Positions 23,932 through 32,889 are shown, counted from the stretch's first letter. The stretch: DNA of 64,000 nucleotides from Kocuria sp. (GCF_030530945.1 NZ_JAUMTZ010000004.1:1-64000); one strand, 5' to 3'. Made by a program: numbers and translations. The notes: generated by a model from the sequence alone, not told the origin.

Positions 23932-25389
23932 TCACTTCCGCCGGGGGTTGAGCCCGCGCAGGGTGGTGGAGAGCACGGAGGCGAACGCGGTCCACCCGGC
24001 GTAGGGACTGAGCACCACGGCCTTCTCCGGAGAGATCTTGGCGCTGCGCCGCACCAGGTCCGCGGAGCTGACCGCGAGCAGCACGGACTCCACGGCGGCC
24101 GCGCCCAGCCGCTTGCGGTTGAAGAACAGGACGCTCCACCCGGCGTTCAGCGCCAGGTTCACGCCGAGGGCGGTCGCGTACGCGCGCTGCTCGTCGGTGC
24201 GCCCCTGCTCCCCCAGGTCCGCGATGGACAGGGAGCCGATCGCGGCGATGTCCGCGTACAGCGCCGTCCACGCCACGGGGAACAGCCATGCCGGGGGCTG
24301 GAAGGACGGCTTGCGCAGCGTCTTGTACCAGAGGGTGTCCGGGGCGCTGGCGAGCGTGCCCACCACCGCCGTGGCCGCCACCGCGGCTGTGGTCGCGGAG
24401 AACACGCGGCGCCACCGGTTGGTGTCCAGGTCCTTGGTGGCCGCCCGCACGGCGTCCGCGAAGGAGGTGTGCCCGCCCTCGGGGGCGCCGATGTAGTCGT
24501 CCAGGTCCCGCTCGTGCATCACGGTGTCGTGCTGCAGGCTGCCGATCAGCGGCCGGGCCAGCTTGGAGCTGATCGGAGTGACCAGCCCGATCCAGTTGGC
24601 AGCCAGCCCGGGGGTGGTCACCGGCGCGGTGAGCATGAAGCGCCGGCCCTTGCCGGTGGCGCAGGCGTACTGGTCCAGCATGTCCGCGTACTCGATGGAC
24701 TCCGGCCCGCCCACGTCGAACGTGCGGTTCACGTCCGCTGGGAGGTCCGCGGCGCCCACGAGGTAGTGCACCACGTCCGCCACGGCGATGGGCTGGATGC
24801 GGTTGCGCACCCAGCGGGGGGCGATCGCACCCGGCAAGCGCTCCGCGAGGTGGCGGATCATGATGAAGGAGGAGGACTCGTCCCCGATCACCACGCCGGT
24901 CTGCAGCGCGGCGGTGGGCACCCCGGAGTCCATGAGGGCCTGACCCACCTCCACGCGGGAGCGCAGGTGGTCGGAGAGCTCGGAGACGGGCTCGTCGTCC
25001 GGGTGCAGACCGCCCAGGTAGACGATGCGCTCCACGTGGGCGTCGTGCGCGGCGGTGGCGAAGGTCTTGGCCATCTCCACCTCCTCCTGCACGAAGTTCT
25101 CGGAGTCGCCCATGGAGTGCAGCAGGTACCAGGCCACGTCCACGTCCTGCAGGGCGCGGGAGATGTCCGCGGCCTCGGAGGCGTTGCCCTCCACGACCTC
25201 GGCCTGCCCGGGCCCGGCGGAGCGGCCCTTCGCCACCACGGCGTCGCCCCAGGGCAGGTCGCGGACCTTCTCGGCGCTGCGGCTGAGCAGACGCACCCGC
25301 CAGCCCCGCCGCAGCAGCTCCTGGGCCACCTGGCCGCCGATGTATCCCGTGGCGCCCGTGACGAGAGCCAGCCGTGCGTTGTCACTCAT
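23932..25389 (-). CDS. NAD(P)-binding SDR protein fused to a TspO/MBR domain
   Basis: Protein of 485 residues. Residues 1-~320 are an atypical short-chain dehydrogenase/NmrA-like fold: LALVTGATGYIGGQVAQELL (nucleotide-binding GxxGxxG), RIVYLGGLHPDD, FDVGGPESIEYADML. From about residue 335 a TspO/MBR membrane domain of five helices follows: WYKTLRKPSFQPPAWLFPVA, NLALNAGWSVLFF and PYAGWTAFASVL. TspO proteins bind tetrapyrroles and influence porphyrin or stress responses. The fusion suggests a membrane-tethered redox partner; the substrate is unknown. Confidence 0.88.
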   Translation of the reverse strand: MSDNARLALVTGATGYIGGQVAQELLRRGWRVRLLSRSAEKVRDLPWGDAVVAKGRSAGPGQAEVVEGNASEAADISRALQDVDVAWYLLHSMGDSENFVQEEVEMAKTFATAAHDAHVERIVYLGGLHPDDEPVSELSDHLRSRVEVGQALMDSGVPTAALQTGVVIGDESSSFIMIRHLAERLPGAIAPRWVRNRIQPIAVADVVHYLVGAADLPADVNRTFDVGGPESIEYADMLDQYACATGKGRRFMLTAPVTTPGLAANWIGLVTPISSKLARPLIGSLQHDTVMHERDLDDYIGAPEGGHTSFADAVRAATKDLDTNRWRRVFSATTAAVAATAVVGTLASAPDTLWYKTLRKPSFQPPAWLFPVAWTALYADIAAIGSLSIADLGEQGRTDEQRAYATALGVNLALNAGWSVLFFNRKRLGAAAVESVLLAVSSADLVRRSAKISPEKAVVLSPYAGWTAFASVLSTTLRGLNPRRK

Positions 25390-25522
25390 GTGTCGTTCCC
25401 GTCCTGTGCGAGGGGTGTCCGGGTGCGTCACCCGGCAGTGGCGCGGAACCGCCTGTGCTGGTGCCAGTATGTCAGCCTGCTGAGGGGTTCCACCACGGGC
25501 TCCGCCGGGGGCGGGACCGGCC

Positions 25523-25984
25523 TCAGCCGCGCACGTCCACGTCCTCGAAGACCAGGAACGTCTGGGTGTCCACCACCTCGGGCATGGGCTGCAGCCGGTC
25601 GAAGATGACCTCCCGCAGCTCGGCGGTGCCGCGTGCCCGCACCAGCAGCATCACGTCGAACGTGCCTCCCACCAGGGCCACGTGCTGGACCTGGGGGATC
25701 GCGCGCAGCTTGGGCCGCAGGGTGTCCCACGTGTTCTGCTTCAGGCGCAGCGTCACGTACGCGGACGCCTCCAGCCCGGCCTTCACGGGGTCGATCACGG
25801 CCGTGTAGCGCAGCACCACCCCGCGCTCGTGCAGCCGGCGGATCCGCTCGTAGGCGTGCGCGCGGGAGATGTGCACCGTGGCCGCGAGCGCGGTGACGGA
25901 CTGGCGTGCGTCACGGGTGAGCTCCTCCAGGATCCGCCGGTCCGTCCCGTCCAGCTCCACGTCCTCCCGGTCCTGCCGCGCCAT
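25523..25984 (-). CDS. Lrp/AsnC-family regulator
   Basis: Protein of 153 residues: helix-turn-helix (DGTDRRILEELTRDARQSVT, HISRAHAYERIRRLHERGVV), then an RAM ligand domain (VQHVALVGGTFDVMLLVRA). It is divergent from the 2-oxoacid dehydrogenase operon and probably controls it, like BkdR-type Lrp proteins that respond to branched-chain amino acids. I took the ATG at 25982-25984; a longer in-frame start is not family-like. Confidence 0.88.
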   Translation of the reverse strand: MARQDREDVELDGTDRRILEELTRDARQSVTALAATVHISRAHAYERIRRLHERGVVLRYTAVIDPVKAGLEASAYVTLRLKQNTWDTLRPKLRAIPQVQHVALVGGTFDVMLLVRARGTAELREVIFDRLQPMPEVVDTQTFLVFEDVDVRG

Positions 25985-26313
25985 CCGTGCCGCCCTCTCC
26001 TCGGTCCTGCCCGTTTCCGTCCACGTCCCTGCCGCGCCGCCACGGCACCGGTCGACGACGCCGCCGCCGTCCACCGCGGGCCGGTGCGTCCGGCGCCGGG
26101 AGACGATCCAGCATGACGCAGGTCACATTGAGGCAATCCGTCCAGTCAAACCGCCCGAACCCAGCCTATCGTCCACGACGTGCCCCCGGTGTGGAGACGG
26201 AGCGCCCGGAATGGCCATACTGAGCGGACGACGCGTCCGAGCGCCGTCGCGCGCGCGTGCCGTGCGGCGCCCGGACGCCACCGAGTTCCACCCAGAGAAG
26301 AAAGGGACGCCCC
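25985..26313. promoter_or_regulatory. divergent intergenic region, Lrp / oxoacid dehydrogenase
   Basis: No gene is credible in these 329 bp. A short perfect repeat ATTG-AGG-CAAT (26127-26137) sits in a locally AT-richer patch and is a possible Lrp contact. Promoters of both directions must lie here, but I cannot assign hexamers with confidence. Confidence 0.4.
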
Positions 26314-27516
26314 ATGAGCGAGCCCACCTCCGCCGGCGGCACGAGCGCCGCCCGGGAGAGCACACGGCCGGTGAACCCGGCCGTGGAGGCCTCCAAGAAC
26401 TTCGGCATCACCCCCGAGCAGTACATGCTGCCCGCGAGCACGGAGATCCGCCTGCTGTCCCCGGACGGCACAGAGGTTCCCAGGTCCGAGCAGGGCCAGG
26501 AGCCGGGGCACGAGTACCCCATGCCGGACACGGACCGGCTGCTGGACGCCTACGAGAAGCTCGTGGTGGGCCGGCGCATCAACGACCAGAACATGGCACT
26601 GGTGCGCCAGGGACGCATGGCGGTCTACCCCTCCAGCCACGGCCAGGAGGCGTGCCAGGTGGCCGCAGCCCTGTGCCTGGAGGACCAGGACTGGCTGTTC
26701 CCCACGTACCGCGACTCCGTGGCCGTGATGTCCCGCGGGGTGGACCCCCTGGAGGTCATGAGCACCTACCGCGGGGACTGGCACGGCGGCTACGACCCCA
26801 AGAAGTACAAGGTCTCCATCCAGGCCACTCCGCTCACCACCCAGCTGCTGCACGCGGTGGGCGTGGCGCACGCCGCGAAGCTGCGCGGCGAGAACACCGT
26901 GACCCTGGCCATGTGCGGTGACGGGGCCACCTCCGAGGGGGACTTCCACGAGGCCCTGAACTTCGCGGCGGTGTTCCAGCTGCCCGTGCTGTTCCTGGTG
27001 CAGAACAACGGCTACGCGATCTCCGTGCCGCTGTCCTCCCAGACCCGCGCACCCTCCCTGGCGCACAAGGGCGTGGGCTACGGCATGGCCAGCGAGCGCG
27101 TGGACGGCAACGACCTCGCCGCCCTGCTCTCCGTGCTGGGCCGTGGCATCGAGCTGTGCCGCGCGGGCGGCGGGCCGCTGCTCGTGGAGGCCATGACCTA
27201 CCGCATGCAGGCGCACACCAACGCGGACGACGACACCCGCTACCGCGAGCGGGACGAGGTCAGCGAGTGGGTGGCCAAGGACCCCATCACCCGCATGCAG
27301 CGCTACCTGGAGGACCAGGGCGCCCTGGACGAGGACGTCACGGGGAGGATCTCCGAGCACGCCGAGGCCATGGCCAAGCGGCTGCGCGAGGCGATGTCCT
27401 CCAAGCCGGAGCTGGACCCGCAGGACCTCTTCCGCTTCGTCTACCACGAACCCACCCCGCAGCTGCGCGAACAAGGCGCGCAGCTGGCGGACGAACTCTC
27501 CCGTGAGGAGGCGTGA
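26314..27516 (+). CDS. 2-oxoacid dehydrogenase E1 component, alpha subunit
   Basis: Thiamine-diphosphate enzyme subunit of 400 residues that decarboxylates a 2-oxoacid (branched-chain oxoacid or pyruvate). The ThDP/Mg motif is GDGATSEGDFHEALN...NNGY; the loop HTNADDDTRYR matches the family's phosphorylation-loop region. GGGA precedes the ATG at 26314. The divergent Lrp gene and the stand-alone E1-E1-E2 arrangement favour branched-chain oxoacids, which would provide primers for iso/anteiso fatty acids. Pyruvate cannot be excluded. Confidence 0.88.
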   Translation: MSEPTSAGGTSAARESTRPVNPAVEASKNFGITPEQYMLPASTEIRLLSPDGTEVPRSEQGQEPGHEYPMPDTDRLLDAYEKLVVGRRINDQNMALVRQGRMAVYPSSHGQEACQVAAALCLEDQDWLFPTYRDSVAVMSRGVDPLEVMSTYRGDWHGGYDPKKYKVSIQATPLTTQLLHAVGVAHAAKLRGENTVTLAMCGDGATSEGDFHEALNFAAVFQLPVLFLVQNNGYAISVPLSSQTRAPSLAHKGVGYGMASERVDGNDLAALLSVLGRGIELCRAGGGPLLVEAMTYRMQAHTNADDDTRYRERDEVSEWVAKDPITRMQRYLEDQGALDEDVTGRISEHAEAMAKRLREAMSSKPELDPQDLFRFVYHEPTPQLREQGAQLADELSREEA

Positions 27517-28526
27517 TGAGCGCGTCGAAAGTGAGCTTCGCCAAGGCCCTGAACACCGCCCTCGCGGACGCCATGGAGGCCTCCGCGGACGTGGTGGTCT
27601 TCGGTGAGGACGTGGGCACCCTGGGCGGTGTCTTCCGGATCACGGACGGGCTGACCGCCCGGTTCGGCAGGGACCGCTGCTTCGACACCCCGCTCGCGGA
27701 GTCGGGGATCATCGGCACCGCGGTGGGCATGGCCATGAACGGCATGCGCCCGGTGGCCGAGATGCAGTTCGACGCCTTCGCGTACCCCGCGTTCGAGCAG
27801 GTGGCCTCCCACGTGGCCAAGATGCACAACCGCACCCGCGGGAAGCTGAGCATGCCCCTGGTCATCCGCATCCCCTACGGCGGCGGCGTGGGCGGCGTGG
27901 AGCACCACTGCGACTCCTCCGAGTCCTACTACGCCCACACCCCGGGCCTGAAGGTCTTCACCCCGGCGTCCGTGGCGGACGCGTACGTGCTGCTGCGCGA
28001 GGCCATCGACTCCCCGGACCCCGTGGTGTTCTTCGAGCCCAAGCGGCTGTACTGGTCCACCGCGCAGGTGGACCTGGACGAGCTGCGCGAGCAGTACGAG
28101 AACGGCAGCCTGTCGCGGCGGGAGGGCCACGCCGCCGTCGCCCGCGAGGGCTCGGACGCCACCCTGATCTCCTACGGCCCGTCCGTGCCGGTGTGCCTGG
28201 CCGCCGCCGAGGAGGCGGCGCGCGAGGGCATGTCGGTGGAGGTCGTGGACCTCGGCACCGTGGTCCCCTACGACGACGAGACCGTGGCCGCCTCCGTGCG
28301 CAAGACCGGCCGTGCCGTGGTGGTGGCCGAGGCGCAGGGCTTCGCGTCCGTGGCCTCGGAGATCGCCGCGCGCACCCAGGAGCGCTGCTTCCACTCGCTG
28401 GCCGCCCCGGTGCTGCGGGTCACGGGGTTCGACATCCCCTACCCCTCGCCGTCCTTCGAGCACCACCACATCCCGAGCTCCGAGCGCATCCTGGACGCGC
28501 TGGACGACCTGCAGTGGGAGGACTGA
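27516..28526 (+). CDS. 2-oxoacid dehydrogenase E1 component, beta subunit
   Basis: Protein of 336 residues that pairs with the alpha subunit: VVVFGEDVGTLGGVFRITDG, FDTPLAESGIIGTAVGMAMN, RIPYGGGVGGVEHHCDSSES. The ATG overlaps the alpha-subunit stop by one base (TGATG), with GAGGAGG just upstream, so expression is coupled. Confidence 0.92.
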   Translation: MSASKVSFAKALNTALADAMEASADVVVFGEDVGTLGGVFRITDGLTARFGRDRCFDTPLAESGIIGTAVGMAMNGMRPVAEMQFDAFAYPAFEQVASHVAKMHNRTRGKLSMPLVIRIPYGGGVGGVEHHCDSSESYYAHTPGLKVFTPASVADAYVLLREAIDSPDPVVFFEPKRLYWSTAQVDLDELREQYENGSLSRREGHAAVAREGSDATLISYGPSVPVCLAAAEEAAREGMSVEVVDLGTVVPYDDETVAASVRKTGRAVVVAEAQGFASVASEIAARTQERCFHSLAAPVLRVTGFDIPYPSPSFEHHHIPSSERILDALDDLQWED

Positions 28527-28529
28527 CCC

Positions 28530-30113
28530 GTGAGCATCAATGTGTTCAACCTGCCGGACCTGGGCGAAGGCCTGACCGAGGCCGACATCCTGCGCTGGCT
28601 CGTGGCCGAGGGTGACACCGTCACCATGGACCAGCCCATCGTGGAGGTGGAGACGGCCAAGTCCGCCGTGGAGGTGCCCACCCCGTTCGAGGGCGTGGTG
28701 CACAAGCTGCACGGCGCCGAGGGCGACACCATGCTGGTGGACCAGCCGCTGATCTCCATCTCCGACGGCGTGGAGACCCCCGAGGCCCCCGCCGGCACCG
28801 GCACGGAGGCGGGGGCTCCCGCCGCCGAGCACGCCGCGAGCTACCGCGAGGAGGAGCTCGCGGGCGCGCAGCCCTCCGCGGAGCTGGCCGTGGACGAGGC
28901 CGACCCCACCGCCGGTGAGGGCGAGGAGTCCTCCGGCAACGTCCTGATCGGCTACGGCACCTCCGCGGCGTCCTCGTCCCGGCGACGCCGCCGCAAGCGC
29001 GGCGCGGACGCCGAGACCACTTCGGCGGCCCCCACGGGCTCCGCGGCGCACGCTCAGGAGGCGCTCGCCGCAGGACCTCGCATGGCTCCCACCGTCATCT
29101 CGCCGCTCGTGCGCAAGCTCGCGCGCGAGCACGGCCTGGACATTGCCGCCCTGCAGGGCAGCGGTCCCGGCGGGCTCATCATGCGCAGGGACGTCCTCGC
29201 CGCAATCGAGCAGGTGGCGGACCAGCGGATGCGTGCCGACGCCGCCGGGCCGGCTCCCACGGGTCTGGGCGGACCCGCTCCCGTGGCTCCGACCCTGGCC
29301 GCACCCGGTGGACCGGATCAGGGCGGGGCCGCTGAGGGTGGGGCGACCCCGGCCGCACCGGCCGCGGCGTCGTCCGAGCAGGAGGGGACGGACCCCCGTA
29401 CCGGTCTGGCTGTGGCCGCCCGCGAACCCGTCAAGGGCGTGCGCAAGACCATTGCGGACGCGCTGACCCGCTCGCGCGGCGAGATCCCCGAGGCCACCGT
29501 GTGGGTGGACGTGGACGCCACCGAGCTGCTGGAGCTGCGAGCCCGGCTCAAGGCCGAGGACCCGCAGAACACGCCCAGCCTGCTGGCCCTGATCGCGCGG
29601 TTCACCCTGGCCGGGCTGCGGAAGTTCCCGCAACTCAACTCCCGGATCGACACCGCCGAGGACGGCAGCCGCAGCATCGTGCGCTTCGACGGCGTGAACC
29701 TGGGGATCGCCGTGGAGTCCGAGCGCGGGCTCATGGTGCCGAACCTGCGCAACGCGGACCGGCTCAGCGCCGTGGAGCTCACGGGAGCCCTGCGCGAGGT
29801 CATCGAGGTGGCCCGCTCCGGCAAGGCCGGTCCCGCGCAGCTCAGCGGCTCCACGTTCACGCTGAACAACTACGGCGTGTTCGGCACGGACGGCGCCACG
29901 CCCATCATCAACCACCCCGAGGCGGCGATCCTGGGCATCGGCCGGATCATCGACAAGCCGTGGGTGGTCAACGGTGAGCTGGCCGTCCGCAAGGTCACCA
30001 CCGTGACCATCGCGTTCGACCACCGCGTGTGCGACGGCGGCGCGGCGGGCGGCTTCATCCGCTTCGTGGCGGACTGCATCGAGAACCCCGTGCGGGCGCT
30101 CACGCAGATCTGA
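28530..30113 (+). CDS. dihydrolipoamide acyltransferase (E2)
   Basis: Protein of 527 residues forming the E2 core. It has one lipoyl domain (Lys44 in VETAKSAVEV), a long Ala/Glu/Pro-rich linker, a peripheral-subunit-binding domain (ISPLVRKLAREHGLDIAALQ), a second linker and the catalytic domain with DHRVCDGG (HxxxDG). GTG start, three bases after the E1beta stop. No E3 (lipoamide dehydrogenase) gene follows, so a shared E3 must be encoded elsewhere. The stop codon is inside a 15-bp tandem duplication (30103-30134). Confidence 0.92.
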   Translation: MSINVFNLPDLGEGLTEADILRWLVAEGDTVTMDQPIVEVETAKSAVEVPTPFEGVVHKLHGAEGDTMLVDQPLISISDGVETPEAPAGTGTEAGAPAAEHAASYREEELAGAQPSAELAVDEADPTAGEGEESSGNVLIGYGTSAASSSRRRRRKRGADAETTSAAPTGSAAHAQEALAAGPRMAPTVISPLVRKLAREHGLDIAALQGSGPGGLIMRRDVLAAIEQVADQRMRADAAGPAPTGLGGPAPVAPTLAAPGGPDQGGAAEGGATPAAPAAASSEQEGTDPRTGLAVAAREPVKGVRKTIADALTRSRGEIPEATVWVDVDATELLELRARLKAEDPQNTPSLLALIARFTLAGLRKFPQLNSRIDTAEDGSRSIVRFDGVNLGIAVESERGLMVPNLRNADRLSAVELTGALREVIEVARSGKAGPAQLSGSTFTLNNYGVFGTDGATPIINHPEAAILGIGRIIDKPWVVNGELAVRKVTTVTIAFDHRVCDGGAAGGFIRFVADCIENPVRALTQI

Positions 30114-30134
30114 CATCACCGCAGATCTGACATC
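30103..30134 (+). repeat. 15-bp tandem repeat spanning the E2 stop codon
   Basis: CGCAGATCTGACATC occurs at 30103-30117 and again at 30120-30134. The first copy carries the last codons and the TGA of the E2 gene. Confidence 0.85.
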
Positions 30135-30164
30135 CCCCGGGGCGCCGCGCCCCGGCGAGCTGAC

Positions 30165-30196
30165 GACGGCGCTCGGGCTTCGGCCCGGGCGCCGTC
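30165..30196 (+). terminator. strong hairpin with TTCG loop after the E2 gene
   Basis: A 14-bp stem with one G-T wobble (30165-30178 with 30183-30196) closes on a C(TTCG)G tetraloop, an extra-stable RNA loop. It ends the E1-E2 operon. Confidence 0.7.
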
Positions 30197-30324
30197 CCCG
30201 TGTCCGGGGTCGAGTCCAGGGCGGCCGGACTCCCGCCGTGTGATCGCGCGGCAGGCCACTGGTGCGCAGGGCTGCCTGGGCGCCGTCGCTGCGGGCACGG
30301 CGGGCGCCGTGGCCGTGTCCGGGC

Positions 30325-31392
30325 TCAGGCCTCCGCGGGGTTCAGTTCCCGGTCCGCCCAGGCGGTGAGGCGCTCCACCAGGGCAGTGGGCAGCTTGCCG
30401 CCGACCATGGCGTGCTCGGCCCGCTGCCGGGCGGTGTGCACCATGCGCTCCACGGCGCGTACGGACCCGGAGCGATCGAGGAGCTCGCGGGCGCGGGCGG
30501 CGTCGTCCTCCGTGAGCGCGCTCCGTGCGGCGCGCTCGCACAGGGTGCGCCACGCGGGTCCGTGCGGTCCGGACGCCACGAACGTGCCGAGGACGGTGGG
30601 GCGGTCAGCGCGCAGCAGCTCCCGCGGTCCCGCGCCGTGGGGGTCCGCAGCGAGGCGCAGCTCCTCGGCCAGGCCGTGGCCCACGCCCAGGGCACGGCCA
30701 GTGTCCGCCAGGGCGTTCACGTGCGCGGTGGGTGCGCCGCCCAGAACGGCACCGGCGCGCAGGGGTGACTCCCAGCAGGGCACGGCGCCACCGATCCGCA
30801 GCGCCTCCAGCACCTCACGGTGGGAGACCGAGGCCGGGCGCCGGGTCAGCTCCCCGGTCAGGCGCTCACCCGCGGTGGCGTGGAAGACAGAGTGGTCCAG
30901 GATGTCCAGGAGCTTGAGCAGCCGGGACTCCGGGGCGTGGGAGGTGGCCACCATCCGGTAGGCACCGGCCAGGGCGAGCTGGCTCGCCAGGGAGGTGCGG
31001 TGCACGGAGTCCCCCGGAGCCGGTTCCGCGGGGGCCGCGGCGGGGGCGGGCACTCGGCGCAGGGGGCTGATCGTGGTGCCCGGGGACACGCCCTCACCCC
31101 GTAGCAGCAGGGCGGTGCTGAGCAGCTCGAAGGACGCGGCCACGGCGTTGAGCACCGGACGGGTGGGACGTGCCGGGTAGGACTCCACCACGGCCATCAC
31201 CAGGTCCCGCTGCAACCCGTCCCCGGCGGCGGCGACCTCACCGATCCTGGCCCACACGTGCTCGTAGCCGGGGCTCAGCTCGGCAGCCCTGCGAGCTGAG
31301 TGCTCCAGGAACCCCCGCAGGGCGGCGGCCGGGGTGTACTCCTGTGACCTGCGCCCGGTTCCGCTGCTGGTGTAGGAGGAGGTGGGCGTCAT
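30325..31392 (-). CDS. polyprenyl-synthetase-like protein lacking Asp-rich motifs
   Basis: Protein of 355 residues. Its layout follows trans-isoprenyl diphosphate synthases: RPVLNAVAASFELLSTALLL (equivalent of the helix before the first motif), RALGVGHGLAEELRL (where FQxxDD is expected) and RELLRADRPTVLGTFV (where the G-K-x-T segment lies). Neither DDxxD motif is present, so Mg-diphosphate catalysis looks impossible. It may be a non-catalytic partner or a protein with a new function. The family assignment rests on pattern similarity only. The ATG at 31392 is the best start. Confidence 0.6.
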   Translation of the reverse strand: MTPTSSYTSSGTGRRSQEYTPAAALRGFLEHSARRAAELSPGYEHVWARIGEVAAAGDGLQRDLVMAVVESYPARPTRPVLNAVAASFELLSTALLLRGEGVSPGTTISPLRRVPAPAAAPAEPAPGDSVHRTSLASQLALAGAYRMVATSHAPESRLLKLLDILDHSVFHATAGERLTGELTRRPASVSHREVLEALRIGGAVPCWESPLRAGAVLGGAPTAHVNALADTGRALGVGHGLAEELRLAADPHGAGPRELLRADRPTVLGTFVASGPHGPAWRTLCERAARSALTEDDAARARELLDRSGSVRAVERMVHTARQRAEHAMVGGKLPTALVERLTAWADRELNPAEA

Positions 31393-31431
31393 GGGTCCAT
31401 TCCAGCACACGGCGCAAGCCCCGCGAGAGGG

Positions 31432-32040
31432 TCAGATGGCAGGCATCAGCGCCAGCTGCACCGCGATGAACAGCATCACCAGGCCCACGCCCACGTCCAC
31501 GATCCGCCACGTCAGCGGCGTGTTCAGCACGTGGGACAGGGCCTTGGCGCCGGCACCGAGGGCCGTGAACCAGATGACCGATCCGGTGAACGCGCCGCCC
31601 GCGAAGATCCATCGCTCCGCCCCGTGCTGGTTGGCCAGGTTGCCCAGGATGAGCACCGCATCCAGGTAGGCGTGGGGGTTGAGCCACGTGAAGGCGAGGG
31701 TCGCCAGGATGACGGTGCGCAGCGAACCACTCTCTACCTTGGCGGCCTCCAGCGTCTGGGACTTCAGGGCGGAGCGGAAGGACAGCAGTGCGAAGCCCGC
31801 CAGGTAGGCCACCCCGAGCCACCGGAAGGCGTTGAGCAGCCACGGCACCCGGTCGATCAGGAAGCCGATCCCCGCGGTGCCCATGCCGATCAGGAAGATG
31901 TCCGAGACGATGCAGATGGCCACGACCACGCCCACGTGCTGGCGGCGGATTCCCTGGCGCAGCACGAACGCGTTCTGGGCCCCGATGGCCACGATGAGGG
32001 CGAGCCCGGTCACCAGACCGGGAAGGAAGGCTGAAGTCAC
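31432..32040 (-). CDS. LysE/ArgO-type amino-acid exporter
   Basis: Membrane protein of 202 residues with six helices, typical of LysE/ArgO: LIVAIGAQNAFVLRQGI at the N-terminus and FTWLNPHAYLDAVLILGN in the middle. It exports basic amino acids such as lysine or arginine. The GTG start (32038-32040) has no Shine-Dalgarno sequence; TATTTT ends exactly six bases before it, suggesting a leaderless mRNA. No LysG-type regulator is adjacent. Confidence 0.88.
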   Translation of the reverse strand: MTSAFLPGLVTGLALIVAIGAQNAFVLRQGIRRQHVGVVVAICIVSDIFLIGMGTAGIGFLIDRVPWLLNAFRWLGVAYLAGFALLSFRSALKSQTLEAAKVESGSLRTVILATLAFTWLNPHAYLDAVLILGNLANQHGAERWIFAGGAFTGSVIWFTALGAGAKALSHVLNTPLTWRIVDVGVGLVMLFIAVQLALMPAI

Positions 32041-32052
32041 CCCGACAAAATA
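32041..32052 (-). promoter_or_regulatory. -10 element for a leaderless LysE transcript
   Basis: On the minus strand TATTTT (32047-32052), six bases, then the GTG start. The same spacing recurs at five other genes in the window. Confidence 0.45.
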
Positions 32053-32175
32053 CCGGTTCGCGTGACCTCCCCGACATTCGTCCGCCACCGGGAGTCATCC
32101 CCTGTATGGTTTCCTCAGAAATCATTTCGGGCGCCCACCAGTGCCCGGCCCGACCACCGACCGATAGGACGTCCC

Positions 32176-32790
32176 ATGACCACTCCCGACATGGACCAGC
32201 TGGCCCTCGAGATCACCGCCGAGGACGCGGACCGCCTGTTCACCACGGCCCGCACCGCCAGCCACTTCACGGACGAGCCCGTGACCGAGGAGCAGAAGCA
32301 CGCCATCTACGAACTCACCAAGATGGGCCCCACGGCGTTCAACTCCCAGCCCCTGCGGATCACCTGGGTGGAGTCTCCCGAGGCACGCGAGCGCCTGGTG
32401 CAGCACATGAGCGGTGGCAACCAGGAGAAGACCCGCAAGGCTCCCCTGACCGCCATCCTGTCCTACGACGAGAACTGGCACACCCACTTCCCGGAGTTCC
32501 TCCCCGCGGCCCCGCACATGCAGGGCATGTACGACGAGAACGCCGAGCTGCGCATGAGCAGCGGCAAGGCGAACTCCCACATCCAGGTGGGCTACTTCAT
32601 CATCGCGGCACGCGCCGCCGGCCTCGCCGTGGGGCCCATGACGGGCTTCGACGCCCCCGCCGTGGACCGGGAGTTCTTCGAGGGCACGGGCAAACGGTCC
32701 ATCGTGGTCGTGAACCTGGGCCGCCCGCAGGCCCCCGCCTACGACCGCAGCCCGCGCTTCGCCGCGGAGGACGTCACCGAGACCATCTGA
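32176..32790 (+). CDS. nitroreductase-family protein (RutE-like)
   Basis: FMN-dependent oxidoreductase of 204 residues. RTASHFTDEPVTEEQ, KMGPTAFNSQPLRITW and AGLAVGPMTGFD match the malonic-semialdehyde reductase/RutE branch of nitroreductases. Adjacent genes give no pyrimidine-catabolism context, so the substrate is open (quinones, nitro compounds or semialdehydes). AGGA precedes the ATG at 32176. Confidence 0.85.
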   Translation: MTTPDMDQLALEITAEDADRLFTTARTASHFTDEPVTEEQKHAIYELTKMGPTAFNSQPLRITWVESPEARERLVQHMSGGNQEKTRKAPLTAILSYDENWHTHFPEFLPAAPHMQGMYDENAELRMSSGKANSHIQVGYFIIAARAAGLAVGPMTGFDAPAVDREFFEGTGKRSIVVVNLGRPQAPAYDRSPRFAAEDVTETI

Positions 32791-32889
32791 GCGCACCTCC
32801 CGGCCAGCCGCCGACGACGCCGCCCGCGCCCCGGGTGCCGCAGCCCGCGGACCCGGCCGTGCGACGTCGTCCGCGGTGAGAGCTGACCC

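Noticed and set aside
27441..30119. 892-residue leftward frame over the E1beta-E2 genes
   Set aside because: Antisense artefact; His/Gly/Leu-rich repeats mirror the E2 linkers.
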